Source: CAIWTU01 sp963815135 (GTDB lineage Bacteria > Desulfobacterota > Desulfuromonadia > Geobacterales > Geobacteraceae). From it: DNA of 64,000 nt. Positions 8,586 through 19,400 of the stretch are shown here, piece after piece. How positions within the stretch are numbered: the first letter of the stretch is position 1; every line of letters starts with the position of its first letter. The notes under the pieces are model-generated. The model was not told the origin of the DNA. It saw only the letters and a list, made by a program, of their open reading frames with translations, and ran no database searches. The DNA lies in the NCBI GenBank assembly GCA_963815135.1, contig CAWFFO010000008.1:186001-250000 (forward strand), given 5' to 3'. The translations under genes were made by a program, and so were the position numbers.

Positions 8586-9194
8586 ATGAAGAAAACGATT
8601 ACTTATTCAGCGGTAACGGCAATTGCAGCACTGGCGCTTGCGGGCCAGGCGTTCGCCTTCGGCGGTATGGGCGGCGGTATGGGCGGTGGCATGGGCAGAG
8701 GAGGAGGCTTCGGCGGCATGGGTGGAGGCGGTGGCTTGGGCCATGGCTCGTCCTCAGTCAGCCATCAGGGAAGTTCCTCCAATTCCCACTCCAGAAGCCA
8801 GTCCTCAGGCCGCAATCCCGGCAGGCATCTGGCCCTGGGGCATCAAAAGGGCGGACACAATGGAGCAGGCTCATCCACTGGGGGAGTTTCCGGAGGATCA
8901 CATCAGGGAACCAGCCAATCGGGTTCCGGAATGGGCGGCAACGGTACATCGGCGACAGGCACATCCGGCGGATCGCACCAGGGGAGCCAGGCCGGATATG
9001 GTCGAATTGGCAGCGGCACTTCCACAACCGGCGCCGGGACTACAGGACGGACGGGAGGCTCGCAGGGTCAGAATCAGGCTTATGGCGGTTCGCATAACGG
9101 ACAGGGGCAGAACGGCTCTTCCAGCATGAACAGCGGTTCCACGGGTGGAAATTCGGGACAGCAGGGTACACCAACTACTACAGCGGGTAATTGA
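8586..9194 (+). CDS. Secreted glycine/serine-rich low-complexity protein
   Basis: 202 residues with a clear signal peptide (MKKTITYSAVTAIAALALAG, cleavage near AFA-FGG). The mature chain begins with a GGM/GGG repeat block (about 25-52) and continues as a Ser/Gly/His/Gln-rich tract with recurrent GGSHQG and SHQGS motifs. It has no Cys, almost no hydrophobic core and no recognisable fold. It may be a matrix, surface or metal-interacting protein, but no family was recognised. The ribosome site GGAGG is eight bases from ATG. It stands first in a run of three exported-protein genes (8586-10367) with short gaps, probably one transcript. Confidence 0.75.
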   Translation: MKKTITYSAVTAIAALALAGQAFAFGGMGGGMGGGMGRGGGFGGMGGGGGLGHGSSSVSHQGSSSNSHSRSQSSGRNPGRHLALGHQKGGHNGAGSSTGGVSGGSHQGTSQSGSGMGGNGTSATGTSGGSHQGSQAGYGRIGSGTSTTGAGTTGRTGGSQGQNQAYGGSHNGQGQNGSSSMNSGSTGGNSGQQGTPTTTAGN

Positions 9195-9230
9195 TCCGCG
9201 GAAATTTCCTAGAAGAACGGAGCAGTACCA

Positions 9231-9791
9231 ATGAAAACAGGCCGCTTTTTCCTGATCCCGGTGTTGGCGACATTTCTGTTTTGCCTCCTTCCGGGAAGGG
9301 CCTTCGCCGCATTCGGATTCGGCGGGGATTCAGCGGGGAAGAGCGGCCTGGACTTTTCGACAGGCTACGATGTCAACACGGTAGCCACCGTTTCGGGCAG
9401 AGTCAGAACGCTGCCCGATCCGGATGACAGCGAACACGCGATCATTGGAATAAATTCGAATGGCGAAAGATACTACGTTTATGTCGGACCCTCCTCGTAC
9501 TGGGAGCGAAAAGGTATCTCCGTCCGGCTAAACGATGAAATATCGGCAAAAGGCTCGATTGCCCAGGGACAGAACGGAAGGGTGTACCTGCTTGCGCAGA
9601 AGCTGACGAACTTGTCGACCGGCGGCCGGCTGGCGTTGCGGGGAGAGAGCGGCGAACCCCTCTGGTCCGCAGCAAACCGGGGCAGCGCCGGACACGGAGG
9701 ATCTTTCTTCGGCTGGGGAGGCGGGAGATCGGGCATGACAGGAATGGGCAGGGGCATGATGGGGATGGGCAGAGGCATGATGGGACGCTGA
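9231..9791 (+). CDS. Exported protein with Met/Gly-rich C-terminal repeats
   Basis: 186 residues. The signal peptide is about 1-26 (hydrophobic VLATFLFCLLPG, cleavage near AFA-AFG). Residues about 45-130 form a compact beta-rich domain (TVSGRVRTLPDPDDSEHAIIGI, then YYVYVGP, DEISAKGSIAQGQNGRVYLLAQKL). This resembles small OB-fold-like exported domains in which 'V-G-V' and 'G-x-v' strands alternate. The tail is Gly-rich and ends in a duplicated GMGRGMM unit. The Met-rich tail and its position beside the copper locus hint at metal handling; that is inference. The same-strand neighbours are also exported proteins. Confidence 0.72.
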   Translation: MKTGRFFLIPVLATFLFCLLPGRAFAAFGFGGDSAGKSGLDFSTGYDVNTVATVSGRVRTLPDPDDSEHAIIGINSNGERYYVYVGPSSYWERKGISVRLNDEISAKGSIAQGQNGRVYLLAQKLTNLSTGGRLALRGESGEPLWSAANRGSAGHGGSFFGWGGGRSGMTGMGRGMMGMGRGMMGR

Positions 9792-9839
9792 CCTTAATTC
9801 CAGGGCAGCAGGACTTACTGACGGAAAAAGGAGGTAAAG

Positions 9840-10367
9840 GTGAAAAAATATATTATTGCAGTATTCGGCGCAGTCGCAATACTGGCGTCGGTACCCGGCG
9901 CACAGGCGTCCGATGTGGGTTTCTCCCTTGGAGTGAATCTCGGCAATATAGCGGCACAGGTCTATGCGCCTCCGCGGGTGGCGTTCGCGGAAGCGCCCGA
10001 ATTCGTGGCGCAGCCGGGTTTGGGCTTCTCGTTCGCGGTCGGCACGCCCTATGATTTATTCTTTGCCGCGAACCGTTATTTTCTTTGCCGGGGCAACTTG
10101 TGGTACGCGGCGCCCTATTACAACGGGCCCTGGGTGCAGGTCGGCTACAGAGCCCTCCCCTGGGCGCTCCGCAGATACCCCGTTGCCAGGCTGCGTTACT
10201 TCAGGGATGAAGGATGCAGGCATTATCGCGATGATGGAGATTACGGCTACCGTCATTTCCGCCCCGAAAGGCGCGGCTGGGACAGGCAGGCCCGATGGGA
10301 TGGCGGCAGACCATGCGGGATGGATCATTATCGCCACGGCATGCGGCGGGATAACGACGATTATTAA
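9840..10367 (+). CDS. Exported aromatic/Arg/Asp-rich protein
   Basis: 175 residues from a GTG start with a strong AAAGGAGG site; no in-frame ATG precedes it. The signal peptide covers about 1-23 (IIAVFGAVAILASVPGAQA). The middle has the exported-protein signature FAANRYFLCRGNLWYAAPYYNGPWVQV, with two Cys in the mature chain before the tail. The C-terminus is very rich in Arg, Asp, His and Tyr (RHYRDDGDYGYRHFRPERRG). The W-Y-x-A-P-Y-Y-x-G-P-W motif occurs in a family of short periplasmic proteins of unknown role. It is followed at once by a terminator and lies tail-to-tail with the copper ATPase gene. Confidence 0.72.
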   Translation: MKKYIIAVFGAVAILASVPGAQASDVGFSLGVNLGNIAAQVYAPPRVAFAEAPEFVAQPGLGFSFAVGTPYDLFFAANRYFLCRGNLWYAAPYYNGPWVQVGYRALPWALRRYPVARLRYFRDEGCRHYRDDGDYGYRHFRPERRGWDRQARWDGGRPCGMDHYRHGMRRDNDDY

Positions 10368-10375
10368 ACCTTTGG

Positions 10376-10417
10376 CGCGCCCCTTTTTTACCCTCCTACA
10401 GGGGGCGCGTCCTTTTT
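10376..10417 (+). terminator. Terminator after the secreted-protein cluster
   Basis: CGCGCCCC (10376-10383) pairs with GGGGCGCG (10402-10409) and is followed by CC and five T residues. It begins nine bases after the last stop codon of the cluster. Confidence 0.7.
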
Positions 10418-10513
10418 AAGTGAACCCTATCCTTATATATTTTTGGAGCCCCATGTCTGAAAGATGACCCATCCTGGAGACGAATCGTAAGGCTTATTCA
10501 GTTCAAATAAATC

Positions 10514-12917
10514 CTACAGCCGTTCCTTCCGCAACCGCAGGGCATTGGTTATCACGGACACGGAACTGAAGCTCATGGCGGCCGCGGCGATGATCGGGCT
10601 GAGCAGGATGCCGAACCAGGGGTAGAGAACTCCCGCGGCAAGGGGAATGCCGATGCTGTTGTAAACAAATGCGAAAAACAGGTTTTGTTTGATATTCTTC
10701 AGTGGTGGCACGGCTCAGGCGCCGGGCCCTTACGATGCCTCTCAGGTCTCCCTTGACCAGGGTAACCCCCGCACTCTCCATGGCCACGTCCGTACCAGTG
10801 CCCATGGCAATGCCCACCTGGGCCTGCGCGAGGGCGGGAGCATCGTTTATCCCGTCCCCCGCCATGGCAACGATCCGCCCTTCCTCCTGAAACCTCTTTA
10901 CCGTGTCCGCCTTCTGGTCGGGAAGCACCTCAGGTACCACCTCATCGATGCCTAATTTGCGGCCCACGGCCTCGGCGGTTATGCGGTTGTCGCCGGTGAG
11001 CATGACGATGCGGATGCCTTCGTCGTGCAGCCGTTTGATGGCATCGGGCGTGGTGGCCTTGATGGGGTCGGCGACTCCCAGAAGGCCTGCCGCTTTTCCG
11101 TCCACAGCCACCAGCATCACCGTCTGGCCTTCCTTGCGCAACACCCCGGCTTCAGCTTCGAGCTCCCCGGCCGCTATTCCCGTTTCATCCAGCAGGCGCC
11201 TGTTCCCCAGGACCACCTTGCGGCCATCCACTATGCCGGTCACCCCTTTGCCGGTCGAATACTCGAAGGATTCGGCATTGGCCGGTTTCACGCCCCGCTC
11301 TTCCGCGCCCTTTACAATCGCGGCGGCCAGCGGATGTTCGCTTCCCCGCTCCAGGCCGGCCGCAAGCCGCAGCAGGGTTGATTCATCCGTCCCGCCGACG
11401 GGGCTGACCGTGACCAGTTTCGGCCTCCCTTCGGTGAGGGTCCCGGTTTTATCCACCACCAGGGTGTCGACCTGGCGCATCACTTCGATGGCTTCGGCGT
11501 TTTTGAACAGCACGCCGAAAGTGGCCCCCTTGCCCGTGGCCACCATGATCGATACCGGGGTGGCCAGCCCCAGAGCGCATGGGCAGGCAATTATGAGAAC
11601 CGCCACCGCATTGACGATGGCGTGCGCCATGCGCGGTTCCGGTCCCACCAGGGCCCAGACGATGAAGGTAATGACGGAGGCGGCAACCACGGCGGGGACA
11701 AACCAGCCCGCCACGACATCCGCCAGTTTCTGAATGGGTGCGCGGCTGCGCTGCGCCTCGGCCACCATCCGCACGATCCGGGACAGCACGGTGTCGGCTC
11801 CCACCTTTTCCGCGCGCATCACCAGGGAACCGGTACCGTTGATGGTGCCGCCGATCACCCGGTCTCCCGGTCCCTTCTCCACCGGAATCGGTTCACCGGT
11901 GATCATCGACTCATCCACCGAACTCGTCCCTTCCAGCACGGCACCGTCCACCGGGACCTTTTCGCCGGGCCTGATACGAAGCCTGTCATCCGCATGGACC
12001 TCGCCGAGAGGTACGTCCTCTTCGCTGCCGTCCGCCCTGATGCGTCGCGCGGTTTTCGGCGCCAGCCCCAGAAGCGCCTTGATAGCCGCGCCGGTCCGGC
12101 TGCGGGCCTTGAGTTCCAGCACCTGCCCCAGCAGCACCAGGGTGATGATGATCGCCGCCGCCTCGAAATAGAGGGCGACCTCGCCCGATTCCGAGCGGAA
12201 AGAGGCTGGGAATATCTCGGGAAACAGCTTCGCAATCACGCTGTATATATAGGCAACCCCGACACCCAGCCCGATGAGGGTGAACATGTTCAGGCTGCGG
12301 TGGACGAGGGAATTCCAGAACCGCTGGAAGAATGGCCAGCCGGCCCAGAACACAACCGGCGTGGCGAAGGCCAGCTCGATCCAGCCCAATGCCTGCGATG
12401 AAACTACCCGTTCCAGCGGATGCCCCGGGATCATTCCGCCCATGCCGATAACTACCACCGGCACCGACAGCGCCAGGGCGGCCCGGAAGCGCTTTCTCAT
12501 ATCCGCAAGTTCCGGATTTTCCTCTTCCACATCGACCGTCCGGGCCTCCAGGGCCATGCCGCACTTGGGGCAGTCACCAGGCGTGTCCCGGACCACTTCG
12601 GGATGCATCGGGCAGGTCCATTCGGTGCGCTGGAGAGGCGCCGGCTCCCCGGCGAATTCGAGCGCCATCCCGCATTTCGGGCAGGGGACCGGCTTGGTCT
12701 CATGCACTTCCGGGCACATGGGGCAGAAGTATTCCCCTTCCCGTGCCACCTCAGGCCCGGCCTCCGCCTCTGTTGCAGGGGCTAGATATTTGTCGGGATT
12801 ATCCCTGAATTTGACCAGGCAGTTCTCGCAGCAGAAATAATATCTTTCTCCGTCATGCTCGTGGCTGTACGCTGATGATTCGGGGTTTACATCCATGTTG
12901 CAAACGGGATCCTTCAT
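10514..12917 (-). CDS. Copper-translocating P1B-type ATPase, C-terminus frameshifted
   Basis: About 800 residues. An N-terminal YHS metal site (DPVCNMDV, YYFCCENCL) is followed by two CPM(C/H)PEV-x-CPKCGM heavy-metal modules. The P-type core has TGEPIPVEK, the membrane motif CPCALGLATP, the DKTGTLT phosphorylation site, a GSEHPLA-type HP motif and AGDGINDAPALA. CPC and the modules indicate Cu(I)/Ag(I) export. The start is ATG at 12917, with GAAGGAG eight bases upstream. Near 10702 one extra base shifts the frame after LSRAT: the continued frame reads nonsense to 10503, while the +1 frame gives the expected last two helices (NIKQNLFFAFVYNSIGIPL, ending RLRKERL) and stops at 10514. Removing the base restores 801 codons. 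Confidence 0.9.
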
Positions 12918-13051
12918 GGGTTCTCCTTCGAGTAAAGGTATTACGTCATTTGAATCATATACTGTCATGAATATTCAGATAATACAATTAAATATCCCTG
13001 CGACAACCGGAAGTCGACGCCGAATCCGGATTCACTTTCCACCGGGAACCA

Positions 13052-13378
13052 TCAGGGTTCCTCCTGCGTAATTTCCGACCTGGTCCTGATGCGGAAAAGC
13101 TTTTCCACGGGAATCACGGCGATTATGCCATCGCCCTCCATGCCAGTGTGGGCGACCTCCATGATAGCCCCGGCTATATCATCCGTCCTTGTTCCATCGG
13201 TAAAAATTTCGATTCTTGAATGGGTAACCAACCAGTCGGGATTGAAAAAATTGGCGTACTCCCCGTAGCCCTTTACCTGGGTCACGGTAATCCCTTTTAC
13301 ATTCATATCGACGAGCCGCCCTTCGACCTTTTCCAGGGCCTCATTCCTGACGATCGCTACTATTTTCCGGAACCCCAC
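13052..13378 (-). CDS. PII-like (GlnB-fold) protein of a metal-efflux locus
   Basis: 108 residues from GTG 13378, chosen because AAGGAGA lies eight bases upstream and the PII fold begins there (FRKIVAIVRNEALEKVEGRL). It retains the PII pattern: beta-1/helix-1, then GITVTQVKGYG before the T-loop. The T-loop itself (EYANFFNPDWLVTHSRIEIF) lacks the uridylylated YRG tyrosine context of GlnB/GlnK. The second half (IAGAIMEVAHTGMEGDGIIAVIPVEKLFRIRT) matches the B-loop and C-loop. Such PII-like proteins recur in Cus-type operons. They are presumed to sense a ligand or metal and touch an efflux component; the partner is unknown. Confidence 0.8.
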   Translation of the reverse strand: MGFRKIVAIVRNEALEKVEGRLVDMNVKGITVTQVKGYGEYANFFNPDWLVTHSRIEIFTDGTRTDDIAGAIMEVAHTGMEGDGIIAVIPVEKLFRIRTRSEITQEEP

Positions 13379-13538
13379 ATCAATTCTCCTTCGGCTGGAT
13401 TTAAACCAAAAAACATAAATAAAGCATTTTACCAAGGCGCAGAGGAAAACAATGGTTTAAGAAAAATTGCGCCAGGCAGGCCACACCAATGATGGGTAGA
13501 TGAAGCAATTCAAAATTCAAAATTCATAATTGCCTTTA

Positions 13539-14836
13539 TCATTTCAGATCCTTCCCAACCAGCGCCTCCAGCTCCGCCCTCTTGATCTGGTAGTCGGCAA
13601 GGGAATCGTAGTACTCCCGTTCGTAGTTGAACAGGACCATCTGGCTGTTCAGCAGGGTCAGGAAATCCACCTTGTTCACCCGGTAGTTGATGGTGGCCGA
13701 CTCAAGGGCCTGGCTGGCCTGGGGGATAATGCCGGTCTTGTACAGTTCGACGAGCTTTTTCCTTTTTTCCAGCTGCGCCAGAAGGTCCGAAACGCCGAAA
13801 TTTATGCTGTTCTTCAGGCTGTTCAGTTCTTCCTTCGCCATGCTGGTCTCCGAGTCCGATTCAGCCGCCGCCGCATGCCGTTTCGCCCTTTGCACCGGCA
13901 GGTTGAAGCTGACCCCGAGAGAATACATGTCGCTGCCATCGCTACCCATTACCGGGTCCCTTTGCATATATTCCGCGAAGACATTGAAGTCGGGATAGAA
14001 TTCCCTCTCCGCCAGCTTGAGTCCCGCCTCGCCTTTGCCGATCAGGGCGGCAAGGACTTTCACCTCGGGCCGGTTTTCATATGCGCTCTCGCGCAGCTCT
14101 TTTCCGGACTGGAGGACCGGCTTGATTTCGAAGTCCGGTATCTCCCCACCGGAGTTTCCGCCGGACGGTAGAGGAGCGTGTTGAGATTGGCCTGCTCCGA
14201 TTTTCTCTGCTGCTCAAGACTTAGCCGCATATCCATGAGCTTGGAGCGCTCCACCTGGGCCTTGAAGATATCGGTCTGGGTTCCCCGGTTCACGGAATAC
14301 CTGGTCTCGGCGATGGTAACGAAATCATCGAGTATCTTTGTGTTCTTGTCTACGATGCCGATGGATTTGTCGATGTAGTAGAGCCGGTACCAGGCTTCCT
14401 TGACCATGCGCTCAAGCTCCACCTTGCGTTCTGCCACCGTCCATTGGTATGACTCCGCCGTTTTCGCGGCGATCTCTCCCCGCAGTTCGCGCTTTCCCCA
14501 GAAAGGCAGCTTCTGGGAGAGTTCTATGACCTTGCCGGTCATCGGCTCCTTGCCGAAGTTGAGCGGGTCGGTGAAAACGCCGTTGCGTATGGCCAGAGTC
14601 AGCATCGGGTCATCGAGGGAGCGGGCCTGTTCAATCTTCTCTTTGAACATGTGCCAGCGGGCGTCGGACGCCTTCAGCTCGGGGTTGTTCGCAAGAGCAG
14701 TCGAGACGAGTCGGGGCAGTTCTTCGGACGGACGGCCGTTTTCGGCCATGGCAGAATTCATATGAAATAAAATGAGTAGCATGAGGAAAGCGGGGACAAA
14801 ATGTCCTCTCCGGATTCGGGATGGTCCCTTTAACAT
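13539..14836 (-). CDS. TolC-type outer-membrane efflux protein (CusC/CzcC-like), frameshifted
   Basis: The N-terminal part has a signal peptide (FVPAFLMLLILFHMNSAMA) and the first OEP repeat (LVSTALANNPELKASDARW, QKLPFWGKRELRG, then LERMVKEAWYRLYYID). The second repeat (AEREFYPDFNVFAEYMQRDP, SLGVSFNLPV, YRVNKVDFLTLLNSQ, then QIKRAELEALVGKDLK) lies in another frame. The break is at a run of four C (plus strand 14145-14148) where five would join PAETPVGE to IPDFEIKPVLQSG; adding one base gives 433 codons. The start is ATG 14836, with TGGAG six bases upstream. It supplies the outer-membrane duct for the CusA/CusB pump upstream in the same operon. Confidence 0.88.
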
Positions 14837-14969
14837 AATATTCTCCATGAAATTATCAGGTGCAAGAGCGGGAACACTGAAAGGTAAGGCAAATTCGCGT
14901 TTATTTCAGTCAAACAGGAACTAAATCCGCCGCAATGTGAAAAGCATCCGATCAAAGCGTATCCTCACT

Positions 14970-15872
14970 TCAGTGCTCTTTTATTTCAAGCGGCATGGTA
15001 TTCTCCCCCTCCGCTTCGCGCCCGAGTTTATCGGCGACCTTCCAGCGGACATTCAACTGCATGCCGGAAGTGAATAGGGACGGGTCCTCCGGTTTCAGAA
15101 CGGCCGCCATGTCGAAAACCGAATGATAGATCTCTCCGGCGAAGGGCTTGCCGTTCTCACCGTAAAAATCCACATCTTTCAAGTCGACCGGCCGGTCGAA
15201 ATAGATCTGCACGTCTTCGATGTTTTTCGCCCCCTTGTCTTTCAGGGCGGCAACCTCCAGGACCCTCGGAGGCCCGGGGGACTGTATGGAGCTTTCATCA
15301 ATCTTCAGCGGCTGCCGGATCAGGCAGCGCGGTGTCAGGTGTATGACCCCTTCTTTCCCCTCCACGGCAATACGCACTTCCCTGACGTCCGGAAATTGCG
15401 CCAGGGTCAGGGCCAGGGCATCCAATGAGCCGGCTTCGCACACCGTATCCGCGCCCGGATTTTTCAGCTCCCGGCTGAAATTGACCGTGACCGTGCCTTT
15501 TTCTTCGGATACTCCAAGCAGATGGGTGTCCGTCGGAAACGGCTGCAGGAATTCGCCCTTGTAGCTTCCCACATCCATGCCGCTTAAAAGCCTCGCCACG
15601 GCAACTCTCTTGATGCTGTCCTCGTCGAAGGTGAAGAACGGGAACGGCACGACCCTGCCCGGAGATTTCGCCGACGGGAAATAAATGACAAAGGCGAAAC
15701 AGGTCCCCTTATCGGAGGTCGGGGCGGTGCCGAAGTATTTCCCGTATGCCCCGGTCGCCGATATCCGGGTCTGTTTTCCGGCGGACGGCTCCTTTTTTTT
15801 CGTGCAGGATGCAGCGGGAACGATCAACATAAGCAATGCGGACAACAGGATCAGACGCGGCAGTGTGCTCAT
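14970..15872 (-). CDS. GerMN-domain lipoprotein within the efflux operon
   Basis: 300 residues from ATG 15872, with AAGGAGC upstream. The lipobox is VPAAS-C at about residues 19-24, so the mature protein is a periplasmic-face lipoprotein. The middle (about 120-195) fits a GerMN (sporulation/germination) fold: GVSEEKGTVTVNFSRELKN, then SLDALALTLAQFPDVREVRIAVEGKE. The C-terminal 100 residues are beta-rich (VQIYFDRPVDLKDVDFYG, MQLNVRWKVADKLGREAEG) and resemble an Ig-like domain. The role in metal efflux is unknown; the tight same-strand setting between the Met-rich protein and the TolC gene suggests co-transcription. Confidence 0.8.
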   Translation of the reverse strand: MSTLPRLILLSALLMLIVPAASCTKKKEPSAGKQTRISATGAYGKYFGTAPTSDKGTCFAFVIYFPSAKSPGRVVPFPFFTFDEDSIKRVAVARLLSGMDVGSYKGEFLQPFPTDTHLLGVSEEKGTVTVNFSRELKNPGADTVCEAGSLDALALTLAQFPDVREVRIAVEGKEGVIHLTPRCLIRQPLKIDESSIQSPGPPRVLEVAALKDKGAKNIEDVQIYFDRPVDLKDVDFYGENGKPFAGEIYHSVFDMAAVLKPEDPSLFTSGMQLNVRWKVADKLGREAEGENTMPLEIKEH

Positions 15873-15947
15873 GGTTTGCTCCTTCAGGCAGGGAGAGGCG
15901 ATTTTTGCATCACCTCTCCCCATGCGTTTTCCAACTCATTTGATTTT

Positions 15948-16421
15948 CTACTTCACAGTGTACCAGAACTTGAAGGTGCGGATTTTGCCGTCAGCAAGCT
16001 TGCACTTGGTCATTATGCCGTATTTGCCTTTCGCCGACAAATTGACGTCGGCGCCGAATCCGCCTTTCATTCCCATCATGGTTTTTACCTGCTCGGATTT
16101 GTCCGGGCCCGCGATCTTTACCTTTACCTCGCCTTCGCTGAGCATCTTGCCGGTTTTGGCATCGGTAAACATGATCATGAGGTGATGGGTGTCCTTCATG
16201 CCCACGGGCATCTCCATCCCCTTCATCTTTTCCTTCAAGTCGATCAGCCGGAAAGTCGCCTTGACGCCTAGTACGGTTTCCGTATTGATCAGTTTGCCCA
16301 TGGATGTCATTCCGCCATGATCCATCTCCATATGCATGGAGCCGTGCTCCGCCGCCGAAACGACCATGGGCGCACTCAAGGCGAAGGTTGCCGCCATGAT
16401 TACTGCTGCTGTTCTTTTCAT
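15948..16421 (-). CDS. Periplasmic Met/His-rich putative metal-binding protein
   Basis: 157 residues with a signal peptide (MKRTAAVIMAATFALSAPMV, cleavage near SAA-EHG). Directly after it comes a Met/His cluster, HGSMHMEMDHGGMTSMG, with further Met later (EKMKGMEMPVGMKD, MMGMKGGFG). Two cysteine-poor beta-sandwich-like segments follow (HHLMIMFTDAKTGKMLSEGEVKVKIAGP and FKFWYTVK). Met/His clusters of this kind bind Cu(I)/Ag(I) in the periplasm, so a CusF-like delivery role is plausible, although it is not CusF-homologous by eye. It sits directly downstream of cusA. Its frame is intact, unlike its neighbours on either side. Confidence 0.78.
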   Translation of the reverse strand: MKRTAAVIMAATFALSAPMVVSAAEHGSMHMEMDHGGMTSMGKLINTETVLGVKATFRLIDLKEKMKGMEMPVGMKDTHHLMIMFTDAKTGKMLSEGEVKVKIAGPDKSEQVKTMMGMKGGFGADVNLSAKGKYGIMTKCKLADGKIRTFKFWYTVK

Positions 16422-16481
16422 TTCTGATTCTCCTTTTTTGTGCTGTTACGTTCCCCCTCAACAAAGGGGAATATGGGGGTT

Positions 16482-19400
16482 TTAATGCTTCATCCCCGAA
16501 TATTTCAGTTTGCCCTTTTTCAGATCCCGCATCTTCATCAGCACGAAGATCACCGGCGTCATGATGAGAACATGGATGGCCGAGGTGATCATCCCGCCGA
16601 TCATCGGCGCGGCAATCGGCTTCATCACGTCGGCGCCGGTGCCGCGTGGACCACATGATCGGCACCAGGCCGAGGAGGGCCACCGCCACGGTCATCAGCT
16701 TCGGTCTTAGCCTGAGCACGGCTCCTTCGTAGGTTGCCTCGTAGATATCCTGCTCTGTCACCGGCCCGTTGAAGAAGCCGTTTGTCCAGCGCCTCGTGCA
16801 GATAGATGACCATCACCACCCCGGTTTCCACCGCTATCCCGTACAGGGCGATGAAGCCGACCCAGACCGCTACCGACATGTTGTAGTGGAGCAGCCACAC
16901 CAGGTAGACCCCGCCAACCAGGGCAAAGGGGACCGAAAGCATGACCATGGACGCCTCCAGCGCCGAGTGGAAAGTGAAATACAGGAGGATGAAGATGATC
17001 AGCATTCCCAGCGGAACGAGTATTTCGAGCCGCTTTTTCGCCCGCACCTGGTTCTCCCACTGGCCCGACCAGGCCACATAGTAGCCTGGACGGCAGTTTC
17101 AGCTTCTTCTCCAGAACCTGCTTTGCCTCGGTAACGAACCCTCCCATGTCGCGGCCCCGTACGTTGAGGAAGACGATGGAGCGCAGAAGACCGCCTTCGC
17201 TCTGAATCATCGGCGCGCCGGTGGAGACCTTTATCTTCGTAACCAGCGACAGGGGAATCTGGGCGCCGTCTTTTCCCGACACGAGAATATTTCTTATGGC
17301 CGGAATATTGTCCCGGTAGTCCCTCAGATAACGGATGCTGATCGGGAAAGCGGTCCCGGCCTTCAACCGCCGTGGTCAGTCGCTCGCCGCCGAGGGCGGT
17401 CTCGATTACGTCCTGGATATCACCCACGTCTATGCCGTAGCGGGCAGCCGCTTCGCGGTCCGGCTCTATATCCAGATAGTTTCCGCCGGTGACGCGCTCA
17501 GCCACCACGTCCGCCGCGCCGGGAACGGTCTTGAGAATACCTTCGGCCTGCTCGGACAGGGATTGCAGCACGTTCAGATCGCTGCCGAATATTTTTACCC
17601 CCAGGTCGGTACGAACCCCGGTGGAGAGCATGTTGATCCGGTTTATGATCGGCTGGGTCCAGCCGTTTCTGACCCCAGGGATCTGCAGCTTGGAATCGAG
17701 ATCGGCGACAATGTCGTTCTTGGTGATGCCGGGACGCCACTGGTCCTTCGGCTTCAGGGTGATGATGCTCTCGAACATGGAGACCGGCGCCGGGTCGGTG
17801 GATGTTTCGGCCCGGCCCACCTTGCCGAGAACCTCCTTCACCTCCGGCACGCTCATGATGATCTTGTCCTGCACCTGGATGATCCTCTTTGCCTCGGTAA
17901 TGGAGACATTCGGCAGGGTCACCGGCATATAGAGGATGGACCCCTCGTCAAGGGGGGGCATGAACTCGCTTCCCAGGCTCATGAACATGGGGATTGCAAT
18001 GCCCAGCGCCAGCAGGTTCAGAAGGATGGTGGTCTTCTTGTATTTCAGAACCCACCTGATAACCGGCGAATAGAGTTTGATGAAGAAGCCGGATACGGGG
18101 TTTGCGCTCTCAGGCGGCATCTTGCCGCGCATCAGCCAGTACATGAGGACCGGTACCAGGGTAATGGCGATGATCGCGGACCCCATCATGGAAAAAGTCT
18201 TGGTGAAGGCAAGCGGGTGGAAGAGTTTCCCTTCCTGTCCTTGCAGGAGAAAGACCGGCACGAAGGAGAGGACGATGATCGCCAGCGAGAAGAAGATGGC
18301 GCGTCCCACCTGCTTGGCCGAGGCGATAACCACCTCCAGCCTCTTTTCCTTCCTTTCCTCCGGCGGCATCTCCGACAGGTGCCGGTAGCAGTTCTCCACC
18401 ATGATGACCCCGGCATCCACCAGCACACCGATGGCGATGGCGATACCTCCCAGAGACATGATGTTGGAGGTGACCCCGAGCAGTTTCATGGTGATGAAGG
18501 AAAAGAGGACCGCGATGGGAAGGGTGAGGATGATCACCAGGGCGCTCTGGAAATGGAGCAGGAAGATGAGCACCACCAGCGATACAACGATGGATTCCTC
18601 GGTCAGCGCGTGTTTCAGGGTATGGATGGCCCGCTCGATCAGGTCGGAGCGGTCGTAGCGGGCGACAATCTTTACGCCGGGCGGCAGCCCCTTGGAAAGG
18701 GCGTCGATCTTCTCCTTGACCCGGTCGATGACGTCCTTGGCGTTCTCGCCGTAGCGCATGACGACGATGCCGCCCACCGCCTCGCCGCTCGCCGTTCAGA
18801 TCCAGGAGGCCCCGGCGGATATCGCCACCCAGCTGCACGGTCCCAGGTTTTTGACGTAGATCGGCGTACCGTTCAGGTCAGACGCCGACCACGATGTTCT
18901 CCAGGTCGTCCTGCGATCTGACGTAGCCGGTGCCGCGGATCAGGTACTCGGCGTCCGGCCTGCTCCATGAGCCGCCCTCCCACCTCGTTGTTGGAGCGCT
19001 TGACCGCCTGCATCACGTCGCGGATCTTGATGTGGTATGCCCAGAGCTTGTTCGGGTCGAGATCGATCTGGTATTCGCGCACGTAGCCGCCGATGGAGGC
19101 CACCTCGGCCACGCCGGGGACGGTGTTCAGCTGGTAGCGGACGAACCAGTCCTGGAGGGTGCGAAGCTGTTCGAGATCGTAACCCTTCCCCTCGATGGTG
19201 TACCAGAAGACATGGCCGACGCCGGTGCCGTCCGGGCCGAGGGTCGGCGTGACGCCGGGCGGAAGCAGCGAAGCGGCGTAGTTGAGCCGCTCCAGGACGC
19301 GGGTCCTGGCCCAGTAGATGTCCGCCTTGTCGTCGAAGATCACGTAGATCATCGAGTAGCCGAAGGCGGAGGAGGCGCGCACCGCCTTGACCATGGGCAG

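Noticed and set aside
17335..18921. 528-codon plus-strand frame opposite cusA
   Set aside because: It is the antisense of conserved CusA sequence with low-complexity D/H/R-rich content; a GC-bias shadow.
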